In this document: piece by piece, positions 32,847-42,650 of the stretch | Position numbering within the stretch: position 1 is the first letter of the stretch | How the letters are laid out: each line of letters opens with the position of its first letter | Source: Saturnia japonica | Lineage: Eukaryota; Arthropoda; Insecta; Lepidoptera; Saturniidae | NCBI GenBank assembly: GCA_033032175.1 | Contig: CM065316.1 | Location: forward strand, 4,248,115 to 4,312,114 | DNA length: 64,000 nt | Reading direction: 5' to 3' | Notes under the pieces: generated by a model | What the model was told of the DNA's origin: nothing | The model's database searches: none | Seen by the model: only the letters and a program-made list of their open reading frames with translations | Position numbers and translations under genes: made by a program

Positions 32847-33479
32847 GGTTGAAATCTATAGAGCGTACTCAGCCTTAACTCAGCCTTAAGCTCCGAAATT
32901 GACATTTATATTCGCAAGCTTAACATTAGCTCAGCTCTGCCTGAGTAAAGTTCAAGATATCGAATTCGACGACTTATGGAAAACTTGGATATTATACGAC
33001 AAATAAATAGTGCCTATAGCTTAATAGTGACCTAACAGTGATTTTATACACTTTTTAAGTTATCTGTATTGTTTGATTCTTATTGGCTACTACATAGAAA
33101 TAACCGTTTTTATTACGTACACGTTTTGTTATTCCTGTTGTTTGCAGTTGTTTCTCGTTATTGGTTTGAAACTTTAATCTTTTTATTTTATGTACGAATA
33201 ATCTGTAATTTTTTCTTTAAAGCAAGTTCAATATTACATAATTACAGAATTTAAATAGCTTTTTAATTTTATATATATAATTCGTGATTCATTTTTATTT
33301 GTTTGAGTTGAAGAAATTTAACAGTCCAGATGCGGTATCGAAACGTTAATTGAGAGTTTCCAGACACTTCCAAAACGACTATAAATTCGAAAGCTAAGAT
33401 TGCGCTGAGTAAATTCTTAGCGAAATATGAGCTAAGCTAAGACTGAGCTAAAACTGAGTACGCTCTATAGATTTCAACC
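32847..33479. mobile_element. Candidate non-autonomous DNA transposon, TIR about 30-50 bp
   Basis: The left end reads GGTTGAAATCTATAGAGCGT, ACTCAG, then TTAACTCAGCCTTA. The reverse complement of the right end reads GGTTGAAATCTATAGAGCGT, ACTCAG, then TTTTAGCTCAGTCTTA. The first 26 bases are identical; similarity then fades through repeated 'cttagctcag' words. The interior is AT-rich with no transposase. A clear target duplication was not found. Confidence 0.65.
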
Positions 33480-35649
33480 CACGTGACTTGCTCGGCGACT
33501 TGTACGGTACGTGTGAAGATGTTTGACGCGGCTTTGACAGGTCTATAAATTTCAATTCATTAATTTCTTGTTTTTTTATTTCCATTGTATATAAACTAGC
33601 TGAACCGTGCAAATATTTCGCTCATTATAGGATGTAAAAAATCCAACAGCTGTTATGTTAGTTACATATTGTGAAGAGTTCCTTGAATATATTTTCATTA
33701 GCATCAACAGTTGGCATTCCTAAAAGAGTTTTTACTAATTTTTTTAATTAAAACATTTTTATTATATTATTTATATATGTTTAGTTTAGAAGGTAGGCTT
33801 TAAAATAACGTTTGAATCATTAATGTTGATGAGAAATGAACGGAAATATGGCGTTGCCAGGAAAAAGACATCATCGAAAAATAAAATATATATGTTTTAT
33901 TCTGTTTTTAATCCTGTTTTTTACACTTGTAATATGACTTATATATTTTTTGTGTTTTAATAATTAAAATTACGGAGTAATCACTCATATTATCTATTTA
34001 TATTCTTTATTAGATCATTACTGGAGCTTTTTCGTTTTCTTAATAGCGACTATATTTTTGGTATTCTGTTAATATAATTAAAAAAAAGAAGAAATTATTA
34101 TTATTATTACCAATTCAGTTAAATGAAATTTGTATAATTTTTATTAAAATTCGTGAGTAACGTAGCTAAAAAACAGTGAGATGAAAAGAATTAAGATTGA
34201 AATAGAGAGATGAATTGTGACGTAGTAATGTAATAACGTAACCTATTGTACATTTTTTCTAATATAAATTCCATTCCTCGACTGACATTATTAATAATAT
34301 CAATTCTGTATTATATATTCGTTTATTCTAAATACGGATAACTTCATTTATATCAGTGTTTATAGTAGTACATAAAATTGAAAATTAAAAAAAAAAAACA
34401 AAAACATTAAAAAATATATCAAAAAGTATTACTTTTAAGTAGCAAATTTGTGGTCGCTAATTTATTTTACTATTTTGCTAGCGACACAGCAGCACACGCC
34501 CACGAACACAAATCTCTATGAATGGACCACGGTTTGGAGTAGAACGTATAGCGTAATGCGATGATCGTAGGCGTTACTGTTACCATTAGTTTGTTTAACA
34601 ACTTGGAAGACCATCAACGCCAATAGGCTGTATGCCAAAATACCAAAAATTGTGGAAAGTAATGTTCGTTTAGTAAAAATTCAATTTTTATCAAAATTTT
34701 TGCGTTTACCGCGATTTTGGAACGTAATCATTGGATGGTGAACGATTACGCCTTGGTAATTTAGGGGTCGCTAAAGATGAAGTATTCCCGGTAATAGCTG
34801 TATTCGCTTTCGAGTAGAGTAGTCTTTGCAAGTCTATCTATAAACGTACTATGTACGTATGTATGTACGTACTATGGCCAAGGATACCGCTTACACCACT
34901 TTCTTTACCTAAACCTACACTTTATCTAACCTCTGCGAAAATCAAACTGATATCACCAGCTTTAGCCACTACCGTGTTAAATGTCTTAAGAAGTGGTTTT
35001 CAATTACTTTCAAAGACCTTGCAAGCAGCATAACCGCTAATGGTGTGTCTACTGAAAATCTCAAAACTCTCTTAAAGAGCTTCGAAATAGCTAGCATTAT
35101 GACAATATCTTCATTAAATTACATACATGCTCAACTCACAATATTGATGGCGCGTATGAAATTGTATCATTTCATTTTACTAGCTACAAGATTTCCGTAA
35201 TCTTCAGTTAAACGACCATTTTGTCTTGCTTCGATAACTTTCATGAAATTCCGTCGTATAGAAATTACAATGTAACGGGCGATTTCCCGCGAGGAAAATT
35301 GAACTAATTTTGTTTTTGACTTCAATGTTACATTTCTATAATTGAAATCGCATAAATATAATATACATGTTTAAATGTGTTAAAAATAACTGTAATTAAA
35401 AAAAATCTATTAACTTAACCGTAGCAGCAGGTCATTCCAAAGTAAGTAGCCATCACTATTGCAGACTTTTTTTTAAATAAAAAGGATGTAGAGTCGTGCA
35501 GTCTATCCGATTTAAATGGTCTTCATAACGAAGATCAAATAAGAAATAAATCGTGAGTCCAGTCGCTTGTAAGTACTGCTACTGCGGAGGAAGGAGTTGG
35601 AACGGCTTTTGTCAAAAACAAAATAGATCGACCACTACTGCTTTGCGTA
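33480..35649. other. Long unassigned AT-rich stretch
   Basis: (ATT)n near 34093-34110. 'actagctgaaccgtgc' at 33596 looks like a lone Helitron-like terminus. A 60-codon frame at 34851-35033 is less AT-biased but shows no recognised motif. Confidence 0.45.
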
Positions 35650-35910
35650 AGTATGTGTTCAAAATAAAATAAAAAACTTTATTCAATTTAGGCTCCGAGA
35701 AAACGAATGGATGTTAAAATACTACCAACGGTTCGGAAAACATCGATGGTCGAAATGATAAGTTGATTGATAGTGATAGACAATAGCCGTCAAGAATCTC
35801 GTTCTTTTTTAAAATTATATAAATATCACTTACAGTTATTATAATTTTTAGTGGATGTAAAGAAAGGGAGTCACTTCCAGATATCAGATCATTGATGCAA
35901 TGGTTCACAT
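35650..35910 (-). repeat. CR1-like LINE 3' UTR remnant
   Basis: Plus orientation 'actttattcaatttaggctc', 'actaccaacggttcgg' and 'aatagccgtcaagaatctcg', the reverse of the UTR at 20041-20170. A minus frame of 64 codons crosses it without RT motifs. Confidence 0.6.
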
Positions 35911-36550
35911 AAACCCTAATAACTTTACAACAATAAAAGATTTTTATATTATTGAACTTTGTTCGTTAAATTTTTCAACACGGCTCGAACTAATTTTATT
36001 TAAAACTAGCTGGCCTAGTCAATATCTCGACCATGCAACCGCCACTTAACAGCTTTCATTTTTTAGGGTCTTAACGAACAAACAAAATGAGAGTTATACA
36101 TATGAATAGTTCAAATCTTGAAAATTTTCCGGGACACTATTTCAATTTTTCTTATCATGAAAACCAAATTCGGACTATTACTACTTAAGATTAAGAAAAA
36201 GAATTAGACAGACTGGTTAAGCCTTCTCCAATGATGCGCTTTACAAACGAACTGCATTTCTTTATATTTTTTATAGGTTTCTACTTGTATTACATATTTA
36301 GGAACAATTTAAAATTATGTAATAAGTATAGACTAAAAGGCTTATTATTTGATATCACAGATGTAGCGAAACGCCTATAGTCTGCAGATGGTTTGATAAA
36401 ACAAGTGAAGCTTAATGGACTATTCGAGTAAGTGGTGCGGACGAATTATGTTAGATTATATTGCAAATTCTACGTGATACGCATTAATGAAATTTCTTTT
36501 AATTTATTGAATATTTAGTGGGAACAATAATGAATATATTTTAGTTTAGT
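35911..36550. other. Unassigned AT-rich DNA
   Basis: 'aactagctggcctagtc' at about 36004 may be another orphan Helitron-like terminus. Confidence 0.4.
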
Positions 36551-36620
36551 TCAAGGGTTCCCAAACTTTTTCAGTCTACGGCGGCGCACTAATAGGTTTG
36601 GTATTTTGGCGCGACGTCCC
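36551..36620 (+). repeat. hAT-like terminus fragment
   Basis: 'caagggttcccaaacttttt' followed by 'cggcggcgcac' resembles the CAGTGGTTCCCAAA-type hAT end seen at 43860-44517. The rest of the element is absent; a Helitron-like copy follows 20 bases later. Confidence 0.5.
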
Positions 36621-36639
36621 ATTTAAAACATATGTAGAA

Positions 36640-36982
36640 TCATTATATTAATACGTGAATCAAAAACTTTCTACCAACTTTTTAAGCGTATTTCGTGTAC
36701 GGAAGACTGTGAGTTTTAAAATGGTTAAAGTTTATATGGAGAAGGAGTGCAGAAAGCTACAATTTATCTATAATTGCTGTTACTAATATATTAAATTAAG
36801 TTAATTAATACTGCGAATCTTAAATCGACAAGTGCCATTGAACTTAGACCCCCGAATATATTGAAATTGTCACTCAATGAAAAGTGACAGCAATTGATAT
36901 AATATTCATTGTTTATGTTAATACTGCAAATGTCATGCAGAAAATAGTCTACGATTAAAAAGTCGCTGGTCGAATTTCGATC
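36640..36982 (+). mobile_element. Helitron-like element, family H1, 3' end eroded
   Basis: Starts 'tcattatattaatacgtgaa'. Carries 'tttcgtgtacggaagactgt' and 'tgaaaagtgacagcaatt', then 'aaaagtcgctggtcgaattt' near the end. The CTAG terminus is not preserved. Confidence 0.6.
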
Positions 36983-37704
36983 AACATTAATTAGGTAAAA
37001 TTAATACTAATTATACCTTTTAAATAAACCTTACAATCTAAGATTCAGAGTTTATAGTAGAATTTTTTAGTTAGTATCATCTTTTGTTTTTTGTTTTAAA
37101 ACACTTAGATTTTGAAGAAAAGTAAGCAGAGGCTGATTTCGTCACCACTACTTTACTGTATATGGCGACTCAGGTTGCTGCGGCCAATATATTGAGAACC
37201 CTTGGTTTATTTTCTCGCTGAACATTTAGTTCAGTTAACCGCAGTATGGAATAAATTAGTCTTATTTTATTCTATGGAGTTAGCTACGAACACGCACGTG
37301 GAAAGAGAAGTCCTGGCAAAATCTGCCAACAGCTTTGCATAAAAAACATACTAAATTAAATATTTTTGTATTTATGTACACAAATTAATACGTATTAATT
37401 TGTTGACGAAAGTAAATTATTAAATTAAATTAAATGTTTACTTTACATATTTTAATTAACCTAGTTTATTTATTAACAAAGTCTACTATGAATGCTAAAA
37501 GCATACTTGTTTTATAAGCTGCAATATAAACCTTAAAAACTGTACAATAAAAGTCACTTAACGAGAAAATGGGCATATTAAATGATACAATAATAACGAA
37601 TGAAAATAATTATAATATTTAGTAAAAAAAAAAACTTTACAGTCTTCATACTACCGACAGAAGAGAAAGTGAATTTTTAAATCAATTATAGTCTGAATTA
37701 TTGC
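36983..37704. other. Unassigned AT-rich DNA
   Basis: Nothing recognised. Confidence 0.5.
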
Positions 37705-37932
37705 AGAGCATATCGGTGACGCGAAATCACAAGATTTTACCCATCCAAAAAGTCAAACACGCATATGATACAGTCGAGTATATACAATGTATTAGTGTAT
37801 ATATGCGCCGCTATACTACGCGTCGCTAGTCTAACGCAAGCACGCATTATGTCACGAGCATATCGAGGTCATCGGTGACGCCAAGGTCACGCGAACTCAT
37901 AAGTTTTTCCCTTACCAAAAATCGCTTAACGC
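37705..37932. repeat. Direct repeat, 150-bp spacing
   Basis: 'gagcatatcggtgacgcgaa' with 'tcacaagattttaccc' at 37705 is echoed at 37855 by 'gagcatatcg', 'atcggtgacgcc' and 'tcataagtttttccc'. The second copy is expanded by about 20 bp. No known element assigned. Confidence 0.5.
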
Positions 37933-38399
37933 GGCTAACGAAGTTTTCACTTCAAAAATCTGCCCGATATTCATCTACACCAAGTAAATCCTACGTAGCG
38001 AATACTTGAAGGAATTCTAAAACTTGTCTTGCTGGATGTTAATAGGAAGCGAATTCCAGTATTGTAGAGACGAATATCTTAGCATTCCATGGATTCACCG
38101 TGCGGGTGCCGGGTCCGTCGTGTAGCAGAGAGAGGGAAACAAGAGCAGCTCCCGAGACTTGCGGCCCAGGTATGGGTTTAGGGGTCCCCCTTATGATGTA
38201 ATAAATATATTTCTGTAATAATTCCGTAAACATGCAAGTAACACAAGTTTTAACATTATTGAAGTAAACAGTTTAATCCATTGAAATGACAATTACCTAA
38301 CCTTTATCTATGAAAATATTTTGGTAGACATATTAAAAGTTATTCTAAACAATAGAATTTAAAGAGAACAAGATAATTTTTAACAATAAAAAACCCTAC
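37933..38399. other. Unassigned DNA
   Basis: Contains a GC-richer patch at 38090-38190; the 64-codon minus frame across it has no recognised motif. Confidence 0.4.
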
Positions 38400-38580
38400 T
38401 TCAATGATTTTGTTCCTTGTGTATCTTCGAAATTGAATGTCCAATCTTTGAGGTATACCCACTTTCCAATGAAAAAATAAACAATTTAAATCGTTTCACA
38501 AACAAAGAAGTTATGACTAAACATCTATAAAAAATATATGTACATTGGAATTGATCTTCTTTTTGAGGTCGGTAAAAAAA
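38400..38580 (-). repeat. Single arm of the fold-back family
   Basis: 'ttccttgtgtatcttcgaaa', 'tcacaaacaaagaagttatg', 'aacatctataaaaaatatat' and 'tttgaggtcggtaaaaaa' match the right arm of 4258-4826. Confidence 0.6.
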
Positions 38581-38999
38581 TATACCACATTTCAGCTAAA
38601 ACTAACTACTCGTTTTCTTATATCCTACACTAGGTTATGTATGTGATTTCACTATTTTTTGTAGACAAACCATCTTAATTGAAACTTGGCACTTTTTTTA
38701 GCCCCGACACGTAAGAGGAATCTTATAAATTTAACGTGTGTATCTGGATAGTGTCTGGTATGTGTGAATCTGTGTGTATGAGTATCTGTATATCTGTCTG
38801 TCTGTGGTATCGTAACTCACAAACAACGTAACCGATTTTGATCCAGTCTTTTTTGTTTGTAAGGCAACTTGATTGAGAGTGTTCTTAGCTATGATTCAAA
38901 AATATCTGTTCAGCCGTTTGAAGATTATCAGCTCTTTTCTAGTTTATAAATAGATGTAAGCATCGTCCACAGTTCTGATTGAGTCGAGATTTGGTATTA
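38581..38999. other. Unassigned DNA, possibly more fold-back family
   Basis: 'agccgtttgaagattatcag' with 'ctcttttctag' (about 38912) mirrors the middle of 4258-4826, so this may be part of the same insertion. Confidence 0.4.
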
Positions 39000-39003
39000 T
39001 GTA
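39000..39003. repeat. Target-site duplication TGTA, left
   Basis: TGTA precedes the 5' LTR and is repeated at 42054-42057 after the 3' LTR. An alternative reading gives ATGTA if the terminal A is shared. Confidence 0.85.
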
Positions 39004-39212
39004 TGTGGGAGAATAGAACATTCTAACACAGCAACATTTGAGTAATATAGGTATTTTTAATTTTTTCCTGGCAACAAAACAGATCTGTTAAGTTGGTTGA
39101 ATAATGAATATGTGTTTTTACGATTTCGATTATAATTTATAAATATTAAATAAAAGAAGATTTAAAGAATTACAGGATCTTTATTCTGAGCACTTTTGAC
39201 ACACATCCCACA
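39004..39212 (+). repeat. 5' LTR, 209 bp
   Basis: Starts TGTGGGA and ends TCCCACA, a perfect 7-bp terminal inversion. An AATAAA-type poly(A) signal lies near 39147. It differs from the 3' LTR at three visible places (t/c at two sites around 39092-39105 and t/c in 'caggatct'). Confidence 0.93.
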
Positions 39213-39215
39213 ATT

Positions 39216-39233
39216 TGGGGGCTCGTCCGGGAT
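39216..39233 (+). promoter_or_regulatory. Primer-binding site, tRNA-Pro type
   Basis: Three bases after the LTR, TGGGGGCTCGTCCGGGAT is found. This 18-mer is complementary to the 3' end of a tRNA-Pro including CCA. It is the same primer site known from murine leukaemia virus. Use as the minus-strand primer is inferred. Confidence 0.85.
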
Positions 39234-39443
39234 GGTGAAAAAGTGTGAAGTTTAAAGAAGCATTACGAACGAAGAATACAAATTTATGACTTACCTACCG
39301 ACAAGTCGGATTCGGAAGAACTTTCTCGAAGAACAAGAAAAATAACAACGAAGTATAACTAACTAAGAAAGAAGTTGAAAGTGTTTTCCATTTTATGAGA
39401 AAGATTTACCTGTTTAGTGATAGTAAAAGAGTAAACACCGAAA
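39234..39443 (+). other. Untranslated leader of the LTR element
   Basis: About 210 purine-rich bases ('cgaagaacaagaaaaataac', 'gaaagaagttgaaag') between primer site and gag ATG. Packaging or translation signals may lie here, but none can be identified by eye. Confidence 0.6.
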
Positions 39444-40664
39444 ATGCCGCCTAAAAAAATCATAGAAGAAGAAAATGCTCAATTATCAACTGTAATACCG
39501 CCACGTATCTCGTTTAACGATCTGGAAAAATCAATGACACCGTTTAGTGGAGACGATACTTATGGGATCGAATCCTGGATATGTGATATCGAAGAAACAG
39601 GCCTTTTAATACAGTGGTGTGATATAGAACAATTAATTTATGCAAAACGTCTTCTCGTCGGTACTGTAAAATTATTCCTAAGATCTTTACGTGACATAAA
39701 AACTTGGAGTGATTTGAAAAATGCCCTTAAAGAAGAATTTCAACGAACGTTAAATAGTGCTGCTGTTCATAAAAAGCTAGCGGCACGTAAGATGAGAAAC
39801 AGTGAAACATGCCAACAATATTTTTTGCACATGAAGGAATTGGCTATGAATAGTACAGTAGAAGATGCTGCTTTAATGGAATACGTTATTGACGGTATTA
39901 GAGATATAGAATTAAACAAAGCAATGTTGTATGGGGCTGCTAACATCAAAGATTTCAAGAAAAAATTAGATTTGTATGCTGAAATTAAAAATAAGTCTTC
40001 ATTTAAAACACAGTACATACCTAAGCCTATGTCTTTACCTAATTCATTTAAAGACCGTAGACAGATACCGAAGAAACGATGCTACAACTGTGGTGAAACC
40101 GACCATCTATTGCCTGATTGCAAACATAAAGAGAAAGGAACTAAGTGTTTCAAGTGTAATGAATTTGGACATATTTCATCGAAGTGCACTAATATACCTC
40201 ATCATAATACAAACATGGCTGTAAAAGGTCTTAATAATAACATGTGTTACAGTGACATCACTCTTGGTAATAAAATTATAAAAGCTATGATTGACACTGG
40301 GAGTGATGTTAATTTAATAACAAACAAGCAGTTTCAAGAACTACAAATAACTGAATATGATGGGAGTAATACAATAAAGTTGACTGGACTAGGAAATAAA
40401 GGAATAGAGACTACAGGTACTTTTACAACTTTTATTAAGATTCAAGGCTACAGTTTTCCAGCTCAATTCCATATTGTGAATAATAATGATATACCAATAG
40501 AAGTTCTGTTAGGAAGACACATACTGGCGCATGTGAACCTGAATATTACAAAAGATGAAATCCAAGTTTCTCCAATAACAACTATATGTCTACCTGTGGA
40601 ATATAAAGAAAATGATTATGATATTGGAAGTACTAAATACACAAAAGGCACAAAAAGAAGATGA
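39444..40664 (+). CDS. Gag-protease polyprotein of the LTR element
   Basis: 406 codons from ATG 39444. Residues 1-190 form a gag/capsid-like region with FSGDDTYGIESWICDIE and LLVGTVKLFLRSL, as in retrotransposon gag of the Ty3 group. Two CCHC zinc knuckles follow, C213-C216-H221-C226 and C235-C238-H243-C248, which bind RNA in the particle. The aspartic protease has DTGSD at 284-288 and a later VLLGRHIL at 354-361, the equivalent of the LLG-D helix motif with the usual Asp replaced by His. The frame ends with about 25 unrelated residues after protease, where RT would begin, owing to deletion. No stop separates gag and protease, so they would be made as one protein. No signal peptide or membrane segment is apparent. 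Confidence 0.9.
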   Translation: MPPKKIIEEENAQLSTVIPPRISFNDLEKSMTPFSGDDTYGIESWICDIEETGLLIQWCDIEQLIYAKRLLVGTVKLFLRSLRDIKTWSDLKNALKEEFQRTLNSAAVHKKLAARKMRNSETCQQYFLHMKELAMNSTVEDAALMEYVIDGIRDIELNKAMLYGAANIKDFKKKLDLYAEIKNKSSFKTQYIPKPMSLPNSFKDRRQIPKKRCYNCGETDHLLPDCKHKEKGTKCFKCNEFGHISSKCTNIPHHNTNMAVKGLNNNMCYSDITLGNKIIKAMIDTGSDVNLITNKQFQELQITEYDGSNTIKLTGLGNKGIETTGTFTTFIKIQGYSFPAQFHIVNNNDIPIEVLLGRHILAHVNLNITKDEIQVSPITTICLPVEYKENDYDIGSTKYTKGTKRR

Positions 40665-41319
40665 ACGATTAAAATTAATTATCAAAATATTAGAAACAGA
40701 ACCATATGAAAACTATAGTATGATGAACAATATTTTATATAAAGAAATTGGTGATAGATCTCTTATTGTAGTACCAAAGAAGATGCAGAGCGAAATAATA
40801 AGAAGAAATCATGATAATGGTCATTTTGGAGCTAAGAAAACAGAGCATCTAATTCTAAGAGAATTTTACATAGAGAATCTACATGAAAAGATAAAAGCTC
40901 ATATTAACAACTGTATAAAATGCATACTGGTGTCAAGAAAGACTGGCAAGAAAGAAGGATTTTTACACCCATTAAATAAAGGAGACAGACCACTAGAGAC
41001 TTACCATATTGACCATGTGGGCCCTATGACGTCTACTGCTAAAAGTTACAAGTATATACTTACTATTGTTGATGCATTTACCAAATTTACCTGGATCTAC
41101 CCGACGAAGACACTAACGACTGAAGAAGTTCTACAGAAGCTACAGCAACAGCAGGCTATATTTGGCTCTCCTAAAGTAATAATATCAGACAGAGGAACAG
41201 CATTCACATCAGAAAATTTTAAAAAGTACTGTGAAGAAGAAAATATTATACATCACGTTATAACGACTGGCCAACCTAGAGACAATGGGCAAGTGGAACG
41301 TATACAACTTACTGGGTAA
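40612..41319 (+). pseudogene. Integrase, zinc-finger and catalytic core, frameshifted at the end
   Basis: The 235-codon frame is offset +1 from gag-protease and overlaps its end by 53 bases. The listed ATG lies near the deletion junction; recognisable homology starts around EDERLKLIIKIL. The HHCC zinc finger is H67, H71, C101, C104. The core has D134 (YHIDHVGPM), D193 (IISDRGTAF) and E229 (NGQVER), with exactly 35 residues between D193 and E229, so the catalytic triad is intact. The sequence departs from family expectation right after NGQVERI. Several codons seem to be missing and the frame terminates at 41319. It normally joins the element's cDNA ends to target DNA (family knowledge). Without frameshifting it would not be translated from the gag start. 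Confidence 0.88.
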
Positions 41320-41857
41320 ACTCACTGTAAATAATTCTGCCCAGTGGTACAAACATGTTTCCAAGGTACAAAGATGTATTAACGGTACATATCATAGAAT
41401 TATTGGAACTTCACCGTTTCAACTGATGACTGGTGTACAACTTCATGATACAGAAGATATCCAGATGCAAGAAATATTGAGCGAGGAATCAATTGAATAC
41501 TTTGACAGTCAAAGAAAATCTTTGAGATCTAGCGCTAAGGAGCAAATAGCCAAGGTACAAGAAGAGAACAAAAGAAATTATAACACACACAGAAAAGTTA
41601 GAACTTCTTATAAGTTGGGAGACATAGTAGCTATTCAGAGAACACAATTTGGAAGAACTAAGATTGGCTCAAGATTTTTAGGCCCTTATGAAGTAACAAA
41701 AGTTAATAAGAATGACCGGTACACTGTCAGCAAGCTAAGTGGAGAGGGTCCTTTGCAGACAACTACTAGCAGTGACATGATGAAGATGTGGTGCCTGGAT
41801 GATGACTCAAGCTCGCCCGGGTCGGACGAGGAGCAGGATGGCCGTGTGGGAGAATAG
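41285..41857 (+). pseudogene. Integrase C-terminal region with GPY module
   Basis: In a frame offset +1 again, the sequence resumes from about 41315 with LGKLTVNNSAQWYKHVSKVQ and GTSPFQLMTG, the end of the integrase core. It continues with KLGDIVAIQRTQ and then the GPY motif in FLGPYEVTKV. An acidic tail (DDDSSSPGSDEEQ) follows. The stop TAG at 41855-41857 lies inside the 3' LTR, so coding sequence runs 13 bases into the LTR. The listed ATG at 41285 is out of the biological register; the true N-terminus belongs to the previous frame. No chromodomain is seen. Confidence 0.85.
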
Positions 41858-42053
41858 AACATTCTAACACAGCAACATTTGAGTAATATAGGTATTTTTA
41901 ATTTTTTCCTGGCAACAAAACAGATCTGTCAAGTTGGTTGAACAATGAATATGTGTTTTTACGATTTCGATTATAATTTATAAATATTAAATAAAAGAAG
42001 ATTTAAAGAATTACAGGATCCTTATTCTGAGCACTTTTGACACACATCCCACA
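41845..42053 (+). repeat. 3' LTR, 209 bp
   Basis: Same length and ends as the 5' LTR. The preceding bases ('gaggagcaggatggccg') form only a broken purine run, so no classical polypurine tract stands immediately before it. Confidence 0.93.
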
Positions 42054-42057
42054 TGTA
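42054..42057. repeat. Target-site duplication TGTA, right
   Basis: Partner of 39000-39003. Confidence 0.85.
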
Positions 42058-42300
42058 TGTTATTTCAATAACATCAGAAAAACCTTGACCTGATGCTGCA
42101 GCGTCATCTGGGGTCCATAGGATATCTAACTCCTCGCCTAGTTACAGCAAAGATATCGTATTTGGACTTATAGGAGTAGTCGCAATGAAAATAGGTTACT
42201 TGTGTTGGGGTTTTATTAAATTTTCAATTTACCATATTTCAGCATTTTTTTATTGGTATAAAAATTACGGTTAAACGTGTCCTAAGGGAAACTATGGACC

Positions 42301-42441
42301 TCATAAGAAAGCTCAAGGCCATACAAAATGCAATAAATCGTAAATGAGGAGATCAGCAGAGAACCAAAATTAACATATCCCTAAGAATTGCTAATATCAT
42401 TGACAGCGGGCAAAGCACGTTGCTTGTTGAGCGGAAGGCCG
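42301..42441 (+). pseudogene. RTE-like LINE RT fragment
   Basis: One frame reads RKLKAIQNAINRK, stop, then QQRTKINISLRIANII and TLLVERKADG. This follows the RTE-type sequence LRKLQ--Q-AMER ... RRTKV-DIA-RIAKLKW-WAGH-ARR-DG. It is an older piece of the same region whose continuation is represented at 30395-30690. Isolated and degenerate. Confidence 0.7.
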
Positions 42442-42522
42442 ATGGGAATAAAAGGTACTCAAGTGGCGATTGCATACTGTGGTGTTAGTATAGTACTTTC
42501 TAACGCTCACCTAGCTAACTAA

Positions 42523-42650
42523 CGCCTTCAAGTTGAAGATCATGTACATACAGGTGTGTTCCGATAGCGGCACTTGAGAGCTAATCCTTCCACTAGGCTT
42601 AGCGTGACGCCATCTCGGGCCACGTCGTCACTTAAGACCATGTGCAATTG
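42523..42650 (+). repeat. SINE family A, body
   Basis: 'gccttcaagttgaagatcat', 'tacaggtgtgttccgatagc', 'ccactaggcttagcgtgacg' and 'gggccacgtcgtcacttaag', the reverse of 9948-10200. A 127-codon antisense frame (42540-42923) is incidental. Confidence 0.65.

Larger units (their letters stand above)
39004..42053 (+). mobile_element. Ty3/gypsy LTR retrotransposon, internally deleted, 3050 bp
   Basis: LTRs at 39004-39212 and 41845-42053, primer-binding site at 39216-39233, gag-protease frame at 39444-40664, then integrase in two frames (about 40630-41319 and 41285-41857). Gag-protease followed by zinc-finger, D-D(35)-E integrase and a GPY module supports Ty3/gypsy. Integrase placed after protease with no RT or RNase H means the polymerase block has been lost. 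The reading frame moves by +1 at each junction. The copy cannot be autonomous but keeps ends, primer site and leader, so it could have been mobilised in trans. Three LTR differences in 209 bp suggest moderately recent insertion. Confidence 0.93.

Noticed and set aside
38039..38233. Possible coding patch in GC-richer DNA
   Set aside because: No motif, no start context and no neighbouring exon evidence.
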